Positions 34,418 through 42,582 of a stretch of DNA of 49,023 bases are shown here, one piece after another (the first letter of the stretch is position 1; the number at the start of each line of letters is the position of its first letter). The notes below the pieces were generated by a model, which ran no database searches, had not been told where the DNA came from, and worked only from the letters and a program-made list of their open reading frames with translations. The position numbers and the translations under genes are program-made. Source of the DNA: an uncultured Desulfatiglans sp. (GTDB lineage Bacteria > Desulfobacterota > DSM-4660 > Desulfatiglandales > Desulfatiglandaceae); NCBI GenBank assembly GCA_900498135.1, contig LR026961.1, positions 3,256,463-3,305,485 on the forward strand, read 5' to 3'.

Positions 34418-34903
34418 ATGGAGAAGTTGCTTCCAGGAAAACGAATTCTCATTGTCGACGATGAGCCGGATGTTTTGGAGGCGTTGGAAGAACTTCTGAC
34501 CATGTGCACCATTGCGAAGGCGGGCTCGTTTGAGGCGGCGAAAGATCTGTTGGAGAGTGAACAGTTCGATATCGTCGTGCTGGATATCATGGGAGTCGAC
34601 GGTTACGAGCTGTTGAAGATCGCTAATCGAAAAAAAATGACCGCGGTGATGCTGACCGCCCACGCGCTCAGTCCCGAACATATCAAGAAATCTTTCAAAG
34701 GGGGTGCCGCCTCCTATCTGCCGAAAGAAAAGATCTCGGAAATCGCCTCCTATCTGGAGGAAGTGCTCCAGGCCAAGAAAGAAGGCAGACATTTCTGGTC
34801 CGGCTGGCTGGAAAAGTGGGGAGATTATTACGACAAGAGATTCGGCCCCGAATGGCGGCGCAATGACAAAGAATTCTGGGAAAAATTCAAATACTGGATA
34901 TAG
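34418..34903 (+). CDS. Stand-alone receiver-domain response regulator
   Basis: A 161-residue protein starting at 34418 after GGAGG. A CheY-type receiver covers residues ~8-120: acidic pair in ILIVDDEPDV, phospho-acceptor Asp in VVLDIMG, Thr in VMLTAHA, Lys in LPKEKISE. The remaining ~40 residues are aromatic and charged (HFWSGWLEKWGDYYDKRFGPEW) and are not a DNA-binding domain. No kinase is encoded nearby. Its position as last gene of the catabolic cluster, 73 bp after the CoA ligase, suggests a regulatory link to it. The final G of its TAG stop is also the first base of element copy 8. Confidence 0.9.
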   Translation: MEKLLPGKRILIVDDEPDVLEALEELLTMCTIAKAGSFEAAKDLLESEQFDIVVLDIMGVDGYELLKIANRKKMTAVMLTAHALSPEHIKKSFKGGAASYLPKEKISEIASYLEEVLQAKKEGRHFWSGWLEKWGDYYDKRFGPEWRRNDKEFWEKFKYWI

Positions 34904-35009
34904 GGGTCGGACCAAACTATATATTTGAAATTACAATGTTATCACCCTAAAAACGCCCATTTTTCTGCCTTAGAAGGTCCTTTTTGGGGGCAAAACGGCT
35001 TCTTTGAGC
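34903..35009 (+). repeat. GGTCSGACC element, copy 8 (forward)
   Basis: 107 bp, starting GGGGTCGGACCAAACTA and containing GCCTTAGAAGG. Its first G completes the TAG stop of the receiver gene. Against the RAYT 3' end, 46 of the 69 bases ending in GGTCC are identical in an ungapped hand alignment (reverse strand). Confidence 0.9.
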
Positions 35010-35231
35010 AGATCAAAGCTCTCGGGTTTTGCCTCCGCCTGCCATAAAAGGTCCCGCCGCTGATGGAGAAGTCTTACAGGCTATTTTGCCTGCACGAGAC
35101 GGTTGTTCATGTGAAAGTCGTCCCATGGCTTGATTTGCGCCTTCATTTCGTAACGTACGGTCTTGCCTCCCAGAACGAAGGATTTTGAATTTTTCGCTTG
35201 ACCAGGGAGTTCTCATTAAAGACTACCCGGT
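35010..35231. other. Spacer between inverted copies 8 and 9
   Basis: 222 bp without an intact gene. On the minus strand a short frame (35095-35196) reads VLGGKTVRYEMKAQIKPWDD and ends NRLVQAK-stop, possibly the tail of a lost gene. Confidence 0.35.
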
Positions 35232-35338
35232 GCTTAAAATGCTTTTTTTGTGATCCAAATGCTGCTTTTAAGGGTGTAAAATGGTCAAATTTATGTCGTT
35301 TTTCTTTTACATTCAGATGGTTACCTTGGTCCGACCCG
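35232..35338 (-). repeat. GGTCSGACC element, copy 9 (reverse), inside the pfkB-type 3' end
   Basis: 107 bp, starting GCTTAAAATG and ending CCTTGGTCCGACCC. The minus-strand kinase gene enters it and ends RVGPR-stop on the element's TAA (35321-35323), exactly as hisHF does in copy 4. Confidence 0.9.
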
Positions 35339-36202
35339 CTTCATCACTTCTTGAAGAGTGCCGGTGAAGGGGCCGGGGCGTTCCATTTTGATGGATGCCA
35401 GGGCTGCAGCGTACTTGAGGGATTCGGGGACGTCATGTTCCAGTCGGCGGGAAAGGTAGGCTCCGAAGACAGTGTCTCCGCGTCCGGTGCGGCCGGACGA
35501 ATTGCGGTTGGAAAACCTTTCGAAATAGTTTCTGCCCTGGTGGCGCACCAGGACACCGTCGGACCGGGTAATCATGGTTTCGCCGCATCCCCAATCCTCG
35601 AAACGGCCGGCAGCCTCTTCCGGGTCGGCCGTCCCAGTCAGGAGTTCCGCTTCAACCATATCCGCCTTGACCCATTCGGCGAGTTTCAGGATGTCCGTCT
35701 TTCGGGGTACATCCCTGAATGAAATCCTCCTTGTCACCGGATCGACCTGTCGAACGAAACTCTGCATGTCGACGGAAACGCGGCAGCCGCGCTCGCGAGC
35801 GTACTGCATCAGTTCGAAGCGGAAGTCCTGGTCCGTCAACCCGGCGAAATGCATTTGTTCCGCTTTGATGTCGGGCATTTCATCGACCGTGATGAAGCCG
35901 GCCGTCCGGGGTTCGAGCATCTCCCTTTCATCGACGTTTTGCGTGGGGTGGTCCACCCGCATCGCCGTCGTCACTGGTGCAGGGATCCGGTAGATGACGA
36001 TCCCAGCCGCTTTCACGGGATCGAGAAGATGTTGGTCGGTCTCGTGCATTTTCGTGATCAGGGCGATGCGTTTTCCGGCGGGCGCCGCCGCCATGGCGCT
36101 GAAAAAGGCCGAGCCCCCGGTGGCAAAGGTCGTTTGACCTTCGAACGGCACGATTTCATCGTATGAAACGTGTCCGACGAATGCGATATCGTACGCATCC
36201 AT
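35321..36202 (-). CDS. PfkB-family carbohydrate kinase
   Basis: A 293-residue kinase of the ribokinase fold. The start ATG at 36202 has AGGA seven bases upstream; the frame is open to 36262 without a site. The N-terminal DIAFVGHVSYDEIVPFEGQTTFATGGSAFFSAMAAAP is the sugar-binding side. The C-terminal signature reads SGRTGRGDTVFGAYLS, where the anion-hole GAGD has become GRGD; the catalytic Asp is kept. SVDMQSFVR and VKADMVEAELLTG are as expected. Substrate unknown (sugar or nucleoside). The last residues KRVGPR and the stop come from element copy 9, so the C-terminus has been modified. It is divergent from the DUF2284 gene. Confidence 0.88.
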   Translation of the reverse strand: MDAYDIAFVGHVSYDEIVPFEGQTTFATGGSAFFSAMAAAPAGKRIALITKMHETDQHLLDPVKAAGIVIYRIPAPVTTAMRVDHPTQNVDEREMLEPRTAGFITVDEMPDIKAEQMHFAGLTDQDFRFELMQYARERGCRVSVDMQSFVRQVDPVTRRISFRDVPRKTDILKLAEWVKADMVEAELLTGTADPEEAAGRFEDWGCGETMITRSDGVLVRHQGRNYFERFSNRNSSGRTGRGDTVFGAYLSRRLEHDVPESLKYAAALASIKMERPGPFTGTLQEVMKRVGPR

Positions 36203-36423
36203 TTGCAGATCCTTTCTCGGCCGATGGCTTCGGCGACCGGATAGAAGATTGGAGTGAAGCATTATCTCACTGACTTCTACCAGAAAATGCCTTGGCGCTA
36301 AAGAACTAATTCTGCTGGGCGATCAGGTGTGGACTTGCGATTTTTGGGATAAGGGGCTAGAGTCGCCCGTGGTATGTCTGGTCCAGTACGGACGATTCTT
36401 TTCAGGAGAAGGAGGGCAAAGCC

Positions 36424-36972
36424 ATGGTGCAGGATGATCTTGTTTCTTATTGCAGCAGAGCCATAAACGCAGGAGCCAGCCATGCAAAGGTGATTCATCC
36501 TAGCAGCGTTGTGACGGCGCCATGGGTGAGGATCAAATGCCAGTTCGGATGCCCCGGCTATGGAATGCGCTATTCATGTCCTCCTGATTCTCCGACCCAC
36601 GACCAGATGCGGGAGGTGCTGGATCAATACACGCGGGTGATCTTGTTTCATAGAGTGAGTGCGCACGAAGCCGGACAAAGCAGGATTAAGGCCACGCGGA
36701 GGTTTCTGGACGAACTGGTGACGCTCGAAGGCGAGATGTTCAAGGACGGGTATTACAAGGCGCTCGTTTTGCTCGAAGGGCCCTGCCACCTGTGCGAGAC
36801 ATGTGAGAAGTTGAAAGGCGCTCCCTGCCGCTTCCGCGATCGTGCAAGACCGGCTATGGAGGCGTGCGGGATCGACGTCTACCAAACCGCACGCAACAAC
36901 GGCTTTCCCATCCAGCCCTTAAGGGACAAGACCGAAACGCAGAATCTTTACTGCCTGATGCTGGTCGACTAG
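36424..36972 (+). CDS. DUF2284 Cys-rich metal-binding protein
   Basis: A 182-residue protein; the start at 36424 follows AGGAGG. Cys motifs define the family: CQFGCPGYGMRYSCPPDSPTHDQM (about residues 39-62), GPCHLCETCEKLKGAPCRFRDRARPAMEACGID (about 119-151). These Cys probably hold an iron-sulfur cluster or another metal. No signal peptide is present, so it is cytoplasmic. The family is common in methanogens and anaerobic bacteria and its function is unknown. Element copy 10 begins ten bases after the stop. Confidence 0.9.
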   Translation: MVQDDLVSYCSRAINAGASHAKVIHPSSVVTAPWVRIKCQFGCPGYGMRYSCPPDSPTHDQMREVLDQYTRVILFHRVSAHEAGQSRIKATRRFLDELVTLEGEMFKDGYYKALVLLEGPCHLCETCEKLKGAPCRFRDRARPAMEACGIDVYQTARNNGFPIQPLRDKTETQNLYCLMLVD

Positions 36973-36982
36973 CACGGTAACA

Positions 36983-37085
36983 GGGGTCGGACCAAGGTAA
37001 CCTATGGATAATAAAAGAATATGTGCCGAAAAAGGGTCCAATTTGAGGCTTAGAGTGGCCATTTTAAGGCCTTTTTGAATCCCGA
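36983..37085 (+). repeat. GGTCSGACC element, copy 10 (forward)
   Basis: About 103 bp, starting GGGGTCGGACCAAGGTAA and containing GGCTTAGAGTGGCCATTTTAAGG. The far end is less clear than in other copies and reaches the ribosome site of the next gene. It lies ten bases after the DUF2284 stop. Confidence 0.85.
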
Positions 37086-37097
37086 GGAGATGATTTC

Positions 37098-37766
37098 ATG
37101 CGTAACGATCGAGCAGCCGGACATGGCGATGAGATTCAGGCATTCTTGATGCCCACGGTCACCCTTGATTGCGACCACCCGGATATCGAGCGTACAGCCA
37201 CAGATCTGATTGCAAACTGTAAAGACGACACCGACAAAGCCGTTCGACTCTTCTATTTTGTAAGGGATGAAATCCGCTACAGCCCCTATATGATTTCGGT
37301 GTTCCTGGAGGATTTCAAGGCTTCACGCGTCCTTGGGTGGAAAAAGGGGTATTGCGTCCAAAAGGCCGTGCTGCTCGCAGCTATGGGAAGAGCGGCCGGC
37401 ATCCCGTCGCGCCTGGTGTTTGCGAAGATCAAGAATCACCTGATGCCTCAGCATGTTTTGGCCCTCACGAAAACCAACATCCTGCCTCGCCATGGTTACA
37501 CGCAATTCCTCTTGAAAGGGCGTTGGATCAATCTTGCCCCGACCTTCGACAAGGCGTTGTCAGAGAAAAACGATCTGCCGTTGGTTGAATTTGACGGTGA
37601 AAATCATGCAGTGCTTCCAAGTCTGAATCGCAAAGGAGAGCCTTGGATCGAATACATCGAGAAATTCTCGCCGCACGCCGATCTCCCTTTTGACTGGATC
37701 GTGGAAAAAACGTCACAGCTGGTGGGGAAGGATAAACGCTCGTGGTTGACTAGACCATCTGCCTAG
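37098..37766 (+). CDS. Transglutaminase-like cysteine protease-fold protein
   Basis: A 222-residue protein starting at 37098 after GAGGAG. It has the transglutaminase-core pattern: VRLFYFVRDEIRYSPY, then the catalytic Cys in GWKKGYCVQKAVLLAAMGRAAGIPSRLVFA, His in ILPRHGYTQFLLKGRWINLAPTFD, with the Asp of PTFD completing the triad. No signal peptide, so it is cytoplasmic. Related bacterial proteins act as peptidases or amidases; the substrate is unknown. The FAD gene follows 160 bp downstream in the same direction, and element copies 10 and 11 bracket the pair. Confidence 0.88.
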   Translation: MRNDRAAGHGDEIQAFLMPTVTLDCDHPDIERTATDLIANCKDDTDKAVRLFYFVRDEIRYSPYMISVFLEDFKASRVLGWKKGYCVQKAVLLAAMGRAAGIPSRLVFAKIKNHLMPQHVLALTKTNILPRHGYTQFLLKGRWINLAPTFDKALSEKNDLPLVEFDGENHAVLPSLNRKGEPWIEYIEKFSPHADLPFDWIVEKTSQLVGKDKRSWLTRPSA

Positions 37767-37926
37767 CGACGAGCCTGGGGCGATACTGTCTGCGTGGGGC
37801 AGTTTAGGGGCGCAGAGGCTGATGCCGCTGTCCGCCATGCTGTTTTTCTGCGGCGCCTGCGGCTGGAGCGGGCTCGAAATGGCGCCAGATTTCTCGACAA
37901 AATAACGATGCAAATATCGATCAATC

Positions 37927-39021
37927 ATGCACACGCAAACGTTCGATACAATCATTATCGGTGGGGGGTTGAGCGGCGTTTACGCCGCGACTCTGCTTGC
38001 GGAAATGCGGGCATCTTTCTTGGTCCTGGAAGCCCGAGATCGGCTCGGCGGTCGAATCCTGAGCCCTGAGCATCATGGGTTTTTCTCTGATCTGGGTCCT
38101 TCGTGGTATTGGCCGGCGATCCATCCGAAAATGGCTCATCTCATCCAAGCGTTGGGCCTTGATGGCTACCCGCAGTTTGACAGTGGGTATGGGCGCTTCG
38201 AGCGCTCCAATGGTTCGGTTCAAACTGTCAGAGGATACGTCATGGAGCCGCCCTCGTTTCGATTGACAGGCGGGATGATGGCCCTGGTGCGGAGGCTCTG
38301 TGAACGGATTCCTGAAGGTGCCATCCACCTCAATAATCCGGTTTGTCGAATTGAGAGAACAGAAGAGGGCGCCCTGGTGAGCGTCGGCGAACTCGATCGG
38401 AATCCGTGGGCGCAGTTCAGGGCCCGCCAGGTTATCCTCGCTCTCCCACCGCGTCTTGCAGCTGCCACCATGCTTTTCGAACCGGAACTTCCTGATGATC
38501 TCGTCCAGGCGATGTTGAGGGTCGGTACGTGGATGGCCGGGCAGGCGAAATTCTGTGCACTCTATGATGCACCTTTCTGGCGCACAGCCGGTCTTTCCGG
38601 GGAAGGATTCAGCGAGCGTGGGCCTTTGGGGGAGATTCACGACGGATCGAACGATGCCGGCGGCCCCTACGGTCTGATCGGGTTTGTCGGCATCCCGGCT
38701 GTGCAGCGCAGCAGGCCGGACCTGCTGCTGGAGGAGATTCTTTGCCAACTCGCATCCCTCTATGGGAAAGAAGCTCTGAACCCGACCGCCTTTTTCTACC
38801 GGGACTGGGCCCGCGAGCGATTTACTGCCACGCCGTACGATCAGCCTCCGATGGTCGAGCATCCTCTTTATCATCCCCCGGCCGGTCGGACCTCTATTTG
38901 GAACGGCACCGTTCATTTTGCCGGCACCGAAACCGCCGACGAACACGGGGGATACCTCGAAGGGGCCCTGGCATCCGCCGAACGTGCCGTATGGAGGGGT
39001 CGGACCAAGTCAAGCCATTGA
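37927..39021 (+). CDS. FAD-dependent amine oxidase-like protein, 3' end altered
   Basis: A 364-residue flavoprotein. The N-terminal dinucleotide-binding site is TIIIGGGLSGVYAATLLAE with LVLEARDRLGGRI (residues ~8-45), typical of the monoamine oxidase/phytoene desaturase group. Near the C-terminus, HFAGTETADEHGGYLEGALASAERAV is the second FAD block. The frame then enters element copy 11 and ends WRGRTKSSH-stop, so the last few native residues are replaced. The FAD site is complete and the enzyme may still work. It is shorter than most amine oxidases (~450). The ribosome site before the ATG at 37927 is weak. Substrate unknown. Confidence 0.88.
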   Translation: MHTQTFDTIIIGGGLSGVYAATLLAEMRASFLVLEARDRLGGRILSPEHHGFFSDLGPSWYWPAIHPKMAHLIQALGLDGYPQFDSGYGRFERSNGSVQTVRGYVMEPPSFRLTGGMMALVRRLCERIPEGAIHLNNPVCRIERTEEGALVSVGELDRNPWAQFRARQVILALPPRLAAATMLFEPELPDDLVQAMLRVGTWMAGQAKFCALYDAPFWRTAGLSGEGFSERGPLGEIHDGSNDAGGPYGLIGFVGIPAVQRSRPDLLLEEILCQLASLYGKEALNPTAFFYRDWARERFTATPYDQPPMVEHPLYHPPAGRTSIWNGTVHFAGTETADEHGGYLEGALASAERAVWRGRTKSSH

Positions 39022-39102
39022 TATCAAATTATATTTATTCATACGAGTGCCATTTTTTGACCTTAGGCGGACCATTTCGCGCAAAAAAAGCCAGGTTTAA
39101 GG
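38996..39102 (+). repeat. GGTCSGACC element, copy 11 (forward), inside the FAD gene 3' end
   Basis: 107 bp, starting GGGGTCGGACCAAGTCAAG and ending GGTTTAAGG. The FAD gene stops inside it at 39019-39021. Confidence 0.88.
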
Positions 39103-39164
39103 TTGTTGACTGACCGAGACAAGTCCAGCAGTGCCACCTCTACTCGTAAAGAGTCTAATCGCCT

Positions 39165-39422
39165 TTGCGTGGCGAACTGAACGTACAGCCCGATTATGCT
39201 CATTTCGTGGCAATGATTCCTTCAAAAGTGGGGATAAGCCAGTTGCTTGGACGATTGAAGGGGCAGACATCGATACGGCTGTTTCACCAGTTTCGGCATT
39301 TGAAAAAGAAACCATATTGGGGGAACCACTTCTGGTCCAAAGGATACTGCGTGGATACGGTGGGGCTTGATGCGGACATGGTGCGTAAGTATCTCCGGTT
39401 CCAAGAGGAAAAGGAAAGATAA
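39165..39422 (+). pseudogene. IS200-type TnpA fragment
   Basis: About 85 codons of the C-terminal part of an IS200/IS605 TnpA (Y1 transposase). Clear family text: IPSKVGISQLLGRLKGQTSIRLF, YWGNHFWSKGYCVDTVGLDADMVRKYLRFQEEKER. The HUH motif has lost its first His (PDYAHFV where PDHVHLV is usual), and the N-terminal ~60 residues are gone; stops lie directly upstream. It is inactive. It sits between inverted copies 11 and 12, which explains why that pair is further apart than the other pairs. Confidence 0.8.
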
Positions 39423-39480
39423 TTGGAACAAATGCAATTATTTTGATGGGTATCATGATAGCGACACAACTTTTTTGCCC

Positions 39481-39548
39481 GCCCCCTCAGGGGGTAAGGC
39501 ATATACCCCATATGGGGGGGCTCGATTAAAGCTGCACCCTGAGGGTGC
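39481..39548. repeat. Three consecutive palindromes, probable IS200-type right end
   Basis: CCCCCTCAGGGGG at 39482-39494, CCCCATATGGGG at 39506-39517, and GCACCCTGAGGGTGC at 39534-39548. They follow the TnpA fragment by about 60 bp, where IS200/IS605 elements carry the hairpins their transposase recognises. Some could also act as terminators. Confidence 0.6.
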
Positions 39549-39727
39549 GGATCTGTGCATGATGGTGTTCTTATCCGGGATAATTGAGTTTTCTGGCTGG
39601 CTGAGCCCGCGTATCCATATTCTTCAAGAAATGGATCACGCGGGCGAAGGCGGTGAAACATGCTCTTCGTGCACTGTAGTGCACTGCACTGATTCGGTCG
39701 GGGGCGCTTATTCAGCCTATGCGAAAA

Positions 39728-39834
39728 CCTTAAATGCCCCCTTTTCGGGTTGAAATGGTGGTTCTAAGGCTGGAAAAGAGCATTATTTGCTATTATTATG
39801 TTGTAATTTTAGCATGTTATCTTGGTCCGACCCC
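39728..39834 (-). repeat. GGTCSGACC element, copy 12 (reverse)
   Basis: Exactly 107 bp, starting CCTTAAATGCCCCC and ending CTTGGTCCGACCCC. It lies five bases after the porin stop (minus strand). Aligned by hand to the RAYT 3' end without gaps, 46 of the 69 bases ending in GGTCC are identical, and the outer CCTTA boundary falls at the same position. Confidence 0.92.
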
Positions 39835-39839
39835 CTCAG

Positions 39840-41078
39840 CTAGAATTCGATGGCGAGCTGCGTGGTGAGGAGATCCCGTTGGTCACCGTTTTCGTGCTCG
39901 CCGCGGAGGTATTCGAGAGAGATCGCGGTGTTGGCGAACAGGTCGTAGGTGATGGCCGCGCCATATTGTTCTTCCGGCTGAAAAACTCCTAGATCCCGGC
40001 TCCCCTCGTATTTGACGGCCAGCGTTATATCGGCGGCCGGGACCACCGCGAATTCGATGTTCCACGCCCGCGGTTTGGCCGCACGGCCCTCGTCGAAGCT
40101 CAGTTCCCCCGCCTCGAAATGGTCCAACGCGCCCACGTATTCGCATTGCAGGAAGGCCCTATCTCTGTAAGCCAGGCTCAGGAAGGCCCCGAGTCCGGCG
40201 ATTTCATCCTGAATTTCACCGCTCGTTTCGCCCTCCAGGCCGTCGCTGTCGGCGATGTTGCTGAGGTAGGCGGCGCCGGCAGTCAACCCGAGGTCGGTAA
40301 TTAGTTCTTCTGGAAGGGAGAAGGCGATGCTTCCGACAAACGAGTCGATATGATCGTCATCCCCGATCTTGCCCACATCGCCGTTGAAGAGAGCCGCGGA
40401 TGCATCCAACAGATCGTTGTAGAACCCAGCTCTGACGCCGCTCTCCCTTGTCTCCCCGATCTCGAGTGTCAAAGGATCGCTGATGAAAAAGGTTTCATAG
40501 TTGCCGAAGGGGACATACATTTTCCCTGCCGTGAGATACAAGGGCACGATATCTTCCCCATCGAGGGTGATGAAACCCTCGTCCATATCAACCGGTTCCG
40601 TGTCGTCTTCTTCCCAGAGAAACAGGACGTGCCCGCTGACATGTTTGGCGATGTCGACATCGACGCCCAATTCCACCGTCGACAGGATGATGTCGCTTGA
40701 ATCCTCATCGGCCCGGGCTGGGTCCGAATAACGAATCTTCTCATAGCCGGCTTCGGCCTCGATCAATCCGCTCAGGGTCACCCTTTTTGCCAAGGTGCTG
40801 GGGAGTGTTTTCTCTTTCAACTGCTGCTCGATCTTTCGGATCCTTTCCGGCAGACCTTCTTCCTCGACGGAGGCTCTCCGCCCACTGTCCTTCTGGGCTT
40901 CATCCGCCGCTACAGTTCGTTGCAGCTGTTCTTCGAGTTGTTGGACCCGCCTTTTCATGGCTTCCAACTCCTCCATCAGTTGAGCGGTGGATACATCGGC
41001 CGCTGAGGACGGCCCCGCAGTGAAGGCGCAAAAAAACAGCATAAGTGCAAAAACGATCGTATTCACAATTCCTATCAA
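39840..41078 (-). CDS. LbtU-like outer-membrane porin
   Basis: A 412-residue exported beta-barrel protein. I chose the TTG at 41078, six bases after AGGAGG, because it puts a signal peptide at the N-terminus (IVNTIVFALMLFFCAFTAGPSSAA); the frame is open to 41111. After the signal comes a short coiled coil (QLMEELEAMKRRVQQLEEQLQR), then barrel strands such as LSGLIEAEAGYEKIRY, STVELGVDVDIAKHVSGHVLFLWEEDD and MYVPFGNYETFFISDPLTLEIGETRESGV. It ends in Phe (LAIEF), the usual C-terminal signal for outer-membrane insertion. The pattern is that of LbtU-family siderophore porins; a role in iron uptake fits the feoAB neighbours but is inferred. Confidence 0.85.
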   Translation of the reverse strand: MIGIVNTIVFALMLFFCAFTAGPSSAADVSTAQLMEELEAMKRRVQQLEEQLQRTVAADEAQKDSGRRASVEEEGLPERIRKIEQQLKEKTLPSTLAKRVTLSGLIEAEAGYEKIRYSDPARADEDSSDIILSTVELGVDVDIAKHVSGHVLFLWEEDDTEPVDMDEGFITLDGEDIVPLYLTAGKMYVPFGNYETFFISDPLTLEIGETRESGVRAGFYNDLLDASAALFNGDVGKIGDDDHIDSFVGSIAFSLPEELITDLGLTAGAAYLSNIADSDGLEGETSGEIQDEIAGLGAFLSLAYRDRAFLQCEYVGALDHFEAGELSFDEGRAAKPRAWNIEFAVVPAADITLAVKYEGSRDLGVFQPEEQYGAAITYDLFANTAISLEYLRGEHENGDQRDLLTTQLAIEF

Positions 41079-41178
41079 TTCCTTCCTCCTATTGATCCAG
41101 TTATAGGACAATACGTCAATTCAAAGCATTGCTAGATTGAGTGTCGGGTATCATCGTGGTCAAAGTAACAGAGAATCG

Positions 41179-42018
41179 TCATTCCATGTCCCTTGCCTGG
41201 ACCCAGATGACTGCGTCCTGCGAAAGTTTTTTGCCGTCCCAAGTCTTTTCAGGTCCGATGCCCAGTGCGCAAAAGCCCCACCATCCAGCTTTAGGGATTC
41301 CGAAGGTAAACAGGCCGTTCGCATCGGCCTTGATCGTCATGGTGACGAAGGCTTCCTGCGGGGCGTTGACATGCGCCCGCTCTGCAAAGGAATTGTTGTC
41401 CATTAGGGGCTCATGATTCAGATACTCCACTTCAATCTCGGCGTACGGCACCGGTTTTCCGCCCCCTTTGATCACCCCTCTGAATACGTTGCCGGTCCAG
41501 AGCGCATAGGGTTTATCGAGAGGAACGATCTCGGCCGGCAGTCCGATGTCTGTGTCCCAGTCGGTCGGAAATCCGCTCGTGTTGACGATGAGCTTGGTGA
41601 TCTGCTGGATGTAGCAGTCTTCCTTTTCCTCCAAGTAGGGCGACGGGAGCAGACAGAAGACGTGGTCGCCCATACCCCGCAGTTCTATGGTGGCTTCATA
41701 CGCCTTGCCGCTGTTGGTAAGGCTCTTCCAGAGGATCGGTTTCAACTGCCCGCGCAGGTCCTGCTTTTTCCCCTTGCGGATCAGGAAAAACTCCCCAGGT
41801 TCCCCCATATCCATGGTGTGCCCAGCCTCGAAGGGGTGCGTGAAGATGAGTTTGAGATTGATGGCGCCCGCCTTATCAAGGGCCGATTCCGGGGTGTAGA
41901 TCATCTGGAAATGGGCTGCAGCAGGGGCTGCGAAAAGCGCAAAGGTCGTGAAGGTCGCGAAGACCGTGGTTATCCATAAGGCAAACATGATCGATGTTTT
42001 CTTGGTGGCTTTTTTCAT
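41179..42018 (-). CDS. DUF4198 periplasmic protein
   Basis: A 279-residue exported protein; the ATG at 42018 follows AGGAAGGAG. The signal peptide ends APAAAHFQ. The DUF4198 pattern is visible: AHFQMIYTPES, KLIFTHPFEAGHTMDMG, DHVFCLLPSPYLEEKEDCYIQQITKLIV, GLPAEIVPLDKPYALWTGNVFRGVIKGGGKPVPYAEIEVEYLN, then TIKADANGLFTFGIPKAGWWGFCAL. Such proteins are linked to transition-metal uptake (nickel, cobalt, iron) in the periplasm. The His after the signal cleavage and the HP/H residues may bind metal. Part of the feo locus on the minus strand. Confidence 0.87.
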   Translation of the reverse strand: MKKATKKTSIMFALWITTVFATFTTFALFAAPAAAHFQMIYTPESALDKAGAINLKLIFTHPFEAGHTMDMGEPGEFFLIRKGKKQDLRGQLKPILWKSLTNSGKAYEATIELRGMGDHVFCLLPSPYLEEKEDCYIQQITKLIVNTSGFPTDWDTDIGLPAEIVPLDKPYALWTGNVFRGVIKGGGKPVPYAEIEVEYLNHEPLMDNNSFAERAHVNAPQEAFVTMTIKADANGLFTFGIPKAGWWGFCALGIGPEKTWDGKKLSQDAVIWVQARDME

Positions 42019-42241
42019 TTGATTTGCTCCTTCCTCGTACGGGCTTTTCCCCTTGAAAAGACTGTTCCGTCTCCGTGTGAATTGCGATGCTTTCAGTTCA
42101 TGGGCGCGCCAAACGCGACTTTGATCCGTCGGCGCGCTGCCGATTATGTCCACTTGTCGACTCTCCCGGGGTGGTTTCGATGCGTCGCCGTGCCACCGGG
42201 ACCGAGGCCGGCGGGGGCGCATCTTTTCCCAGGCGCATCCA

Positions 42242-42565
42242 TCAGAGCTTTTCTCCTTCGATGGTCACCTGGTGCCCTGGCCCCGCATCGAATTCGATGC
42301 TGAAGGGGACGGCCGGCTTGTCGAAGGTAAACTCGCTGAATTCGTCCATTTTGCCTTCAAGCAGCGATTTGCCGTCTTTGCCGATTACCCGGACCTGCAC
42401 GCCGCGCGCCGATGAGCCATCGGAAAAACCGCCCTCGCAGGTAATGGACCCATCGCCGTTGTCGTAGCAGGAGCAAAGCGGAGTGTGAGCGGACGCCCCG
42501 CCCGCCAAAAAGATTCCGAGCGCGAAAATCCCCATGATGATGATTCTTCTTTTGAACATGAACAT
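42242..42565 (-). CDS. Small exported protein of the feo locus
   Basis: A 107-residue protein; the ATG at 42565 has AGGAG five bases upstream. A signal peptide (IIIMGIFALGIFLAGGASA) is followed by a mature protein starting HTPLCSCYDNGDGSITCEGGFSDGSSARGVQVRVIG and ending FDAGPGHQVTIEGEKL. The new N-terminus begins with His and three close Cys, which could bind metal. The same combination of FeoB, this small protein and DUF4198 suggests a periplasmic helper for ferrous iron or a related metal; function is not established. It starts 17 bp after the feoB stop. Confidence 0.75.
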   Translation of the reverse strand: MFMFKRRIIIMGIFALGIFLAGGASAHTPLCSCYDNGDGSITCEGGFSDGSSARGVQVRVIGKDGKSLLEGKMDEFSEFTFDKPAVPFSIEFDAGPGHQVTIEGEKL

Positions 42566-42582
42566 GGTTCTCCTTTCTTCCT

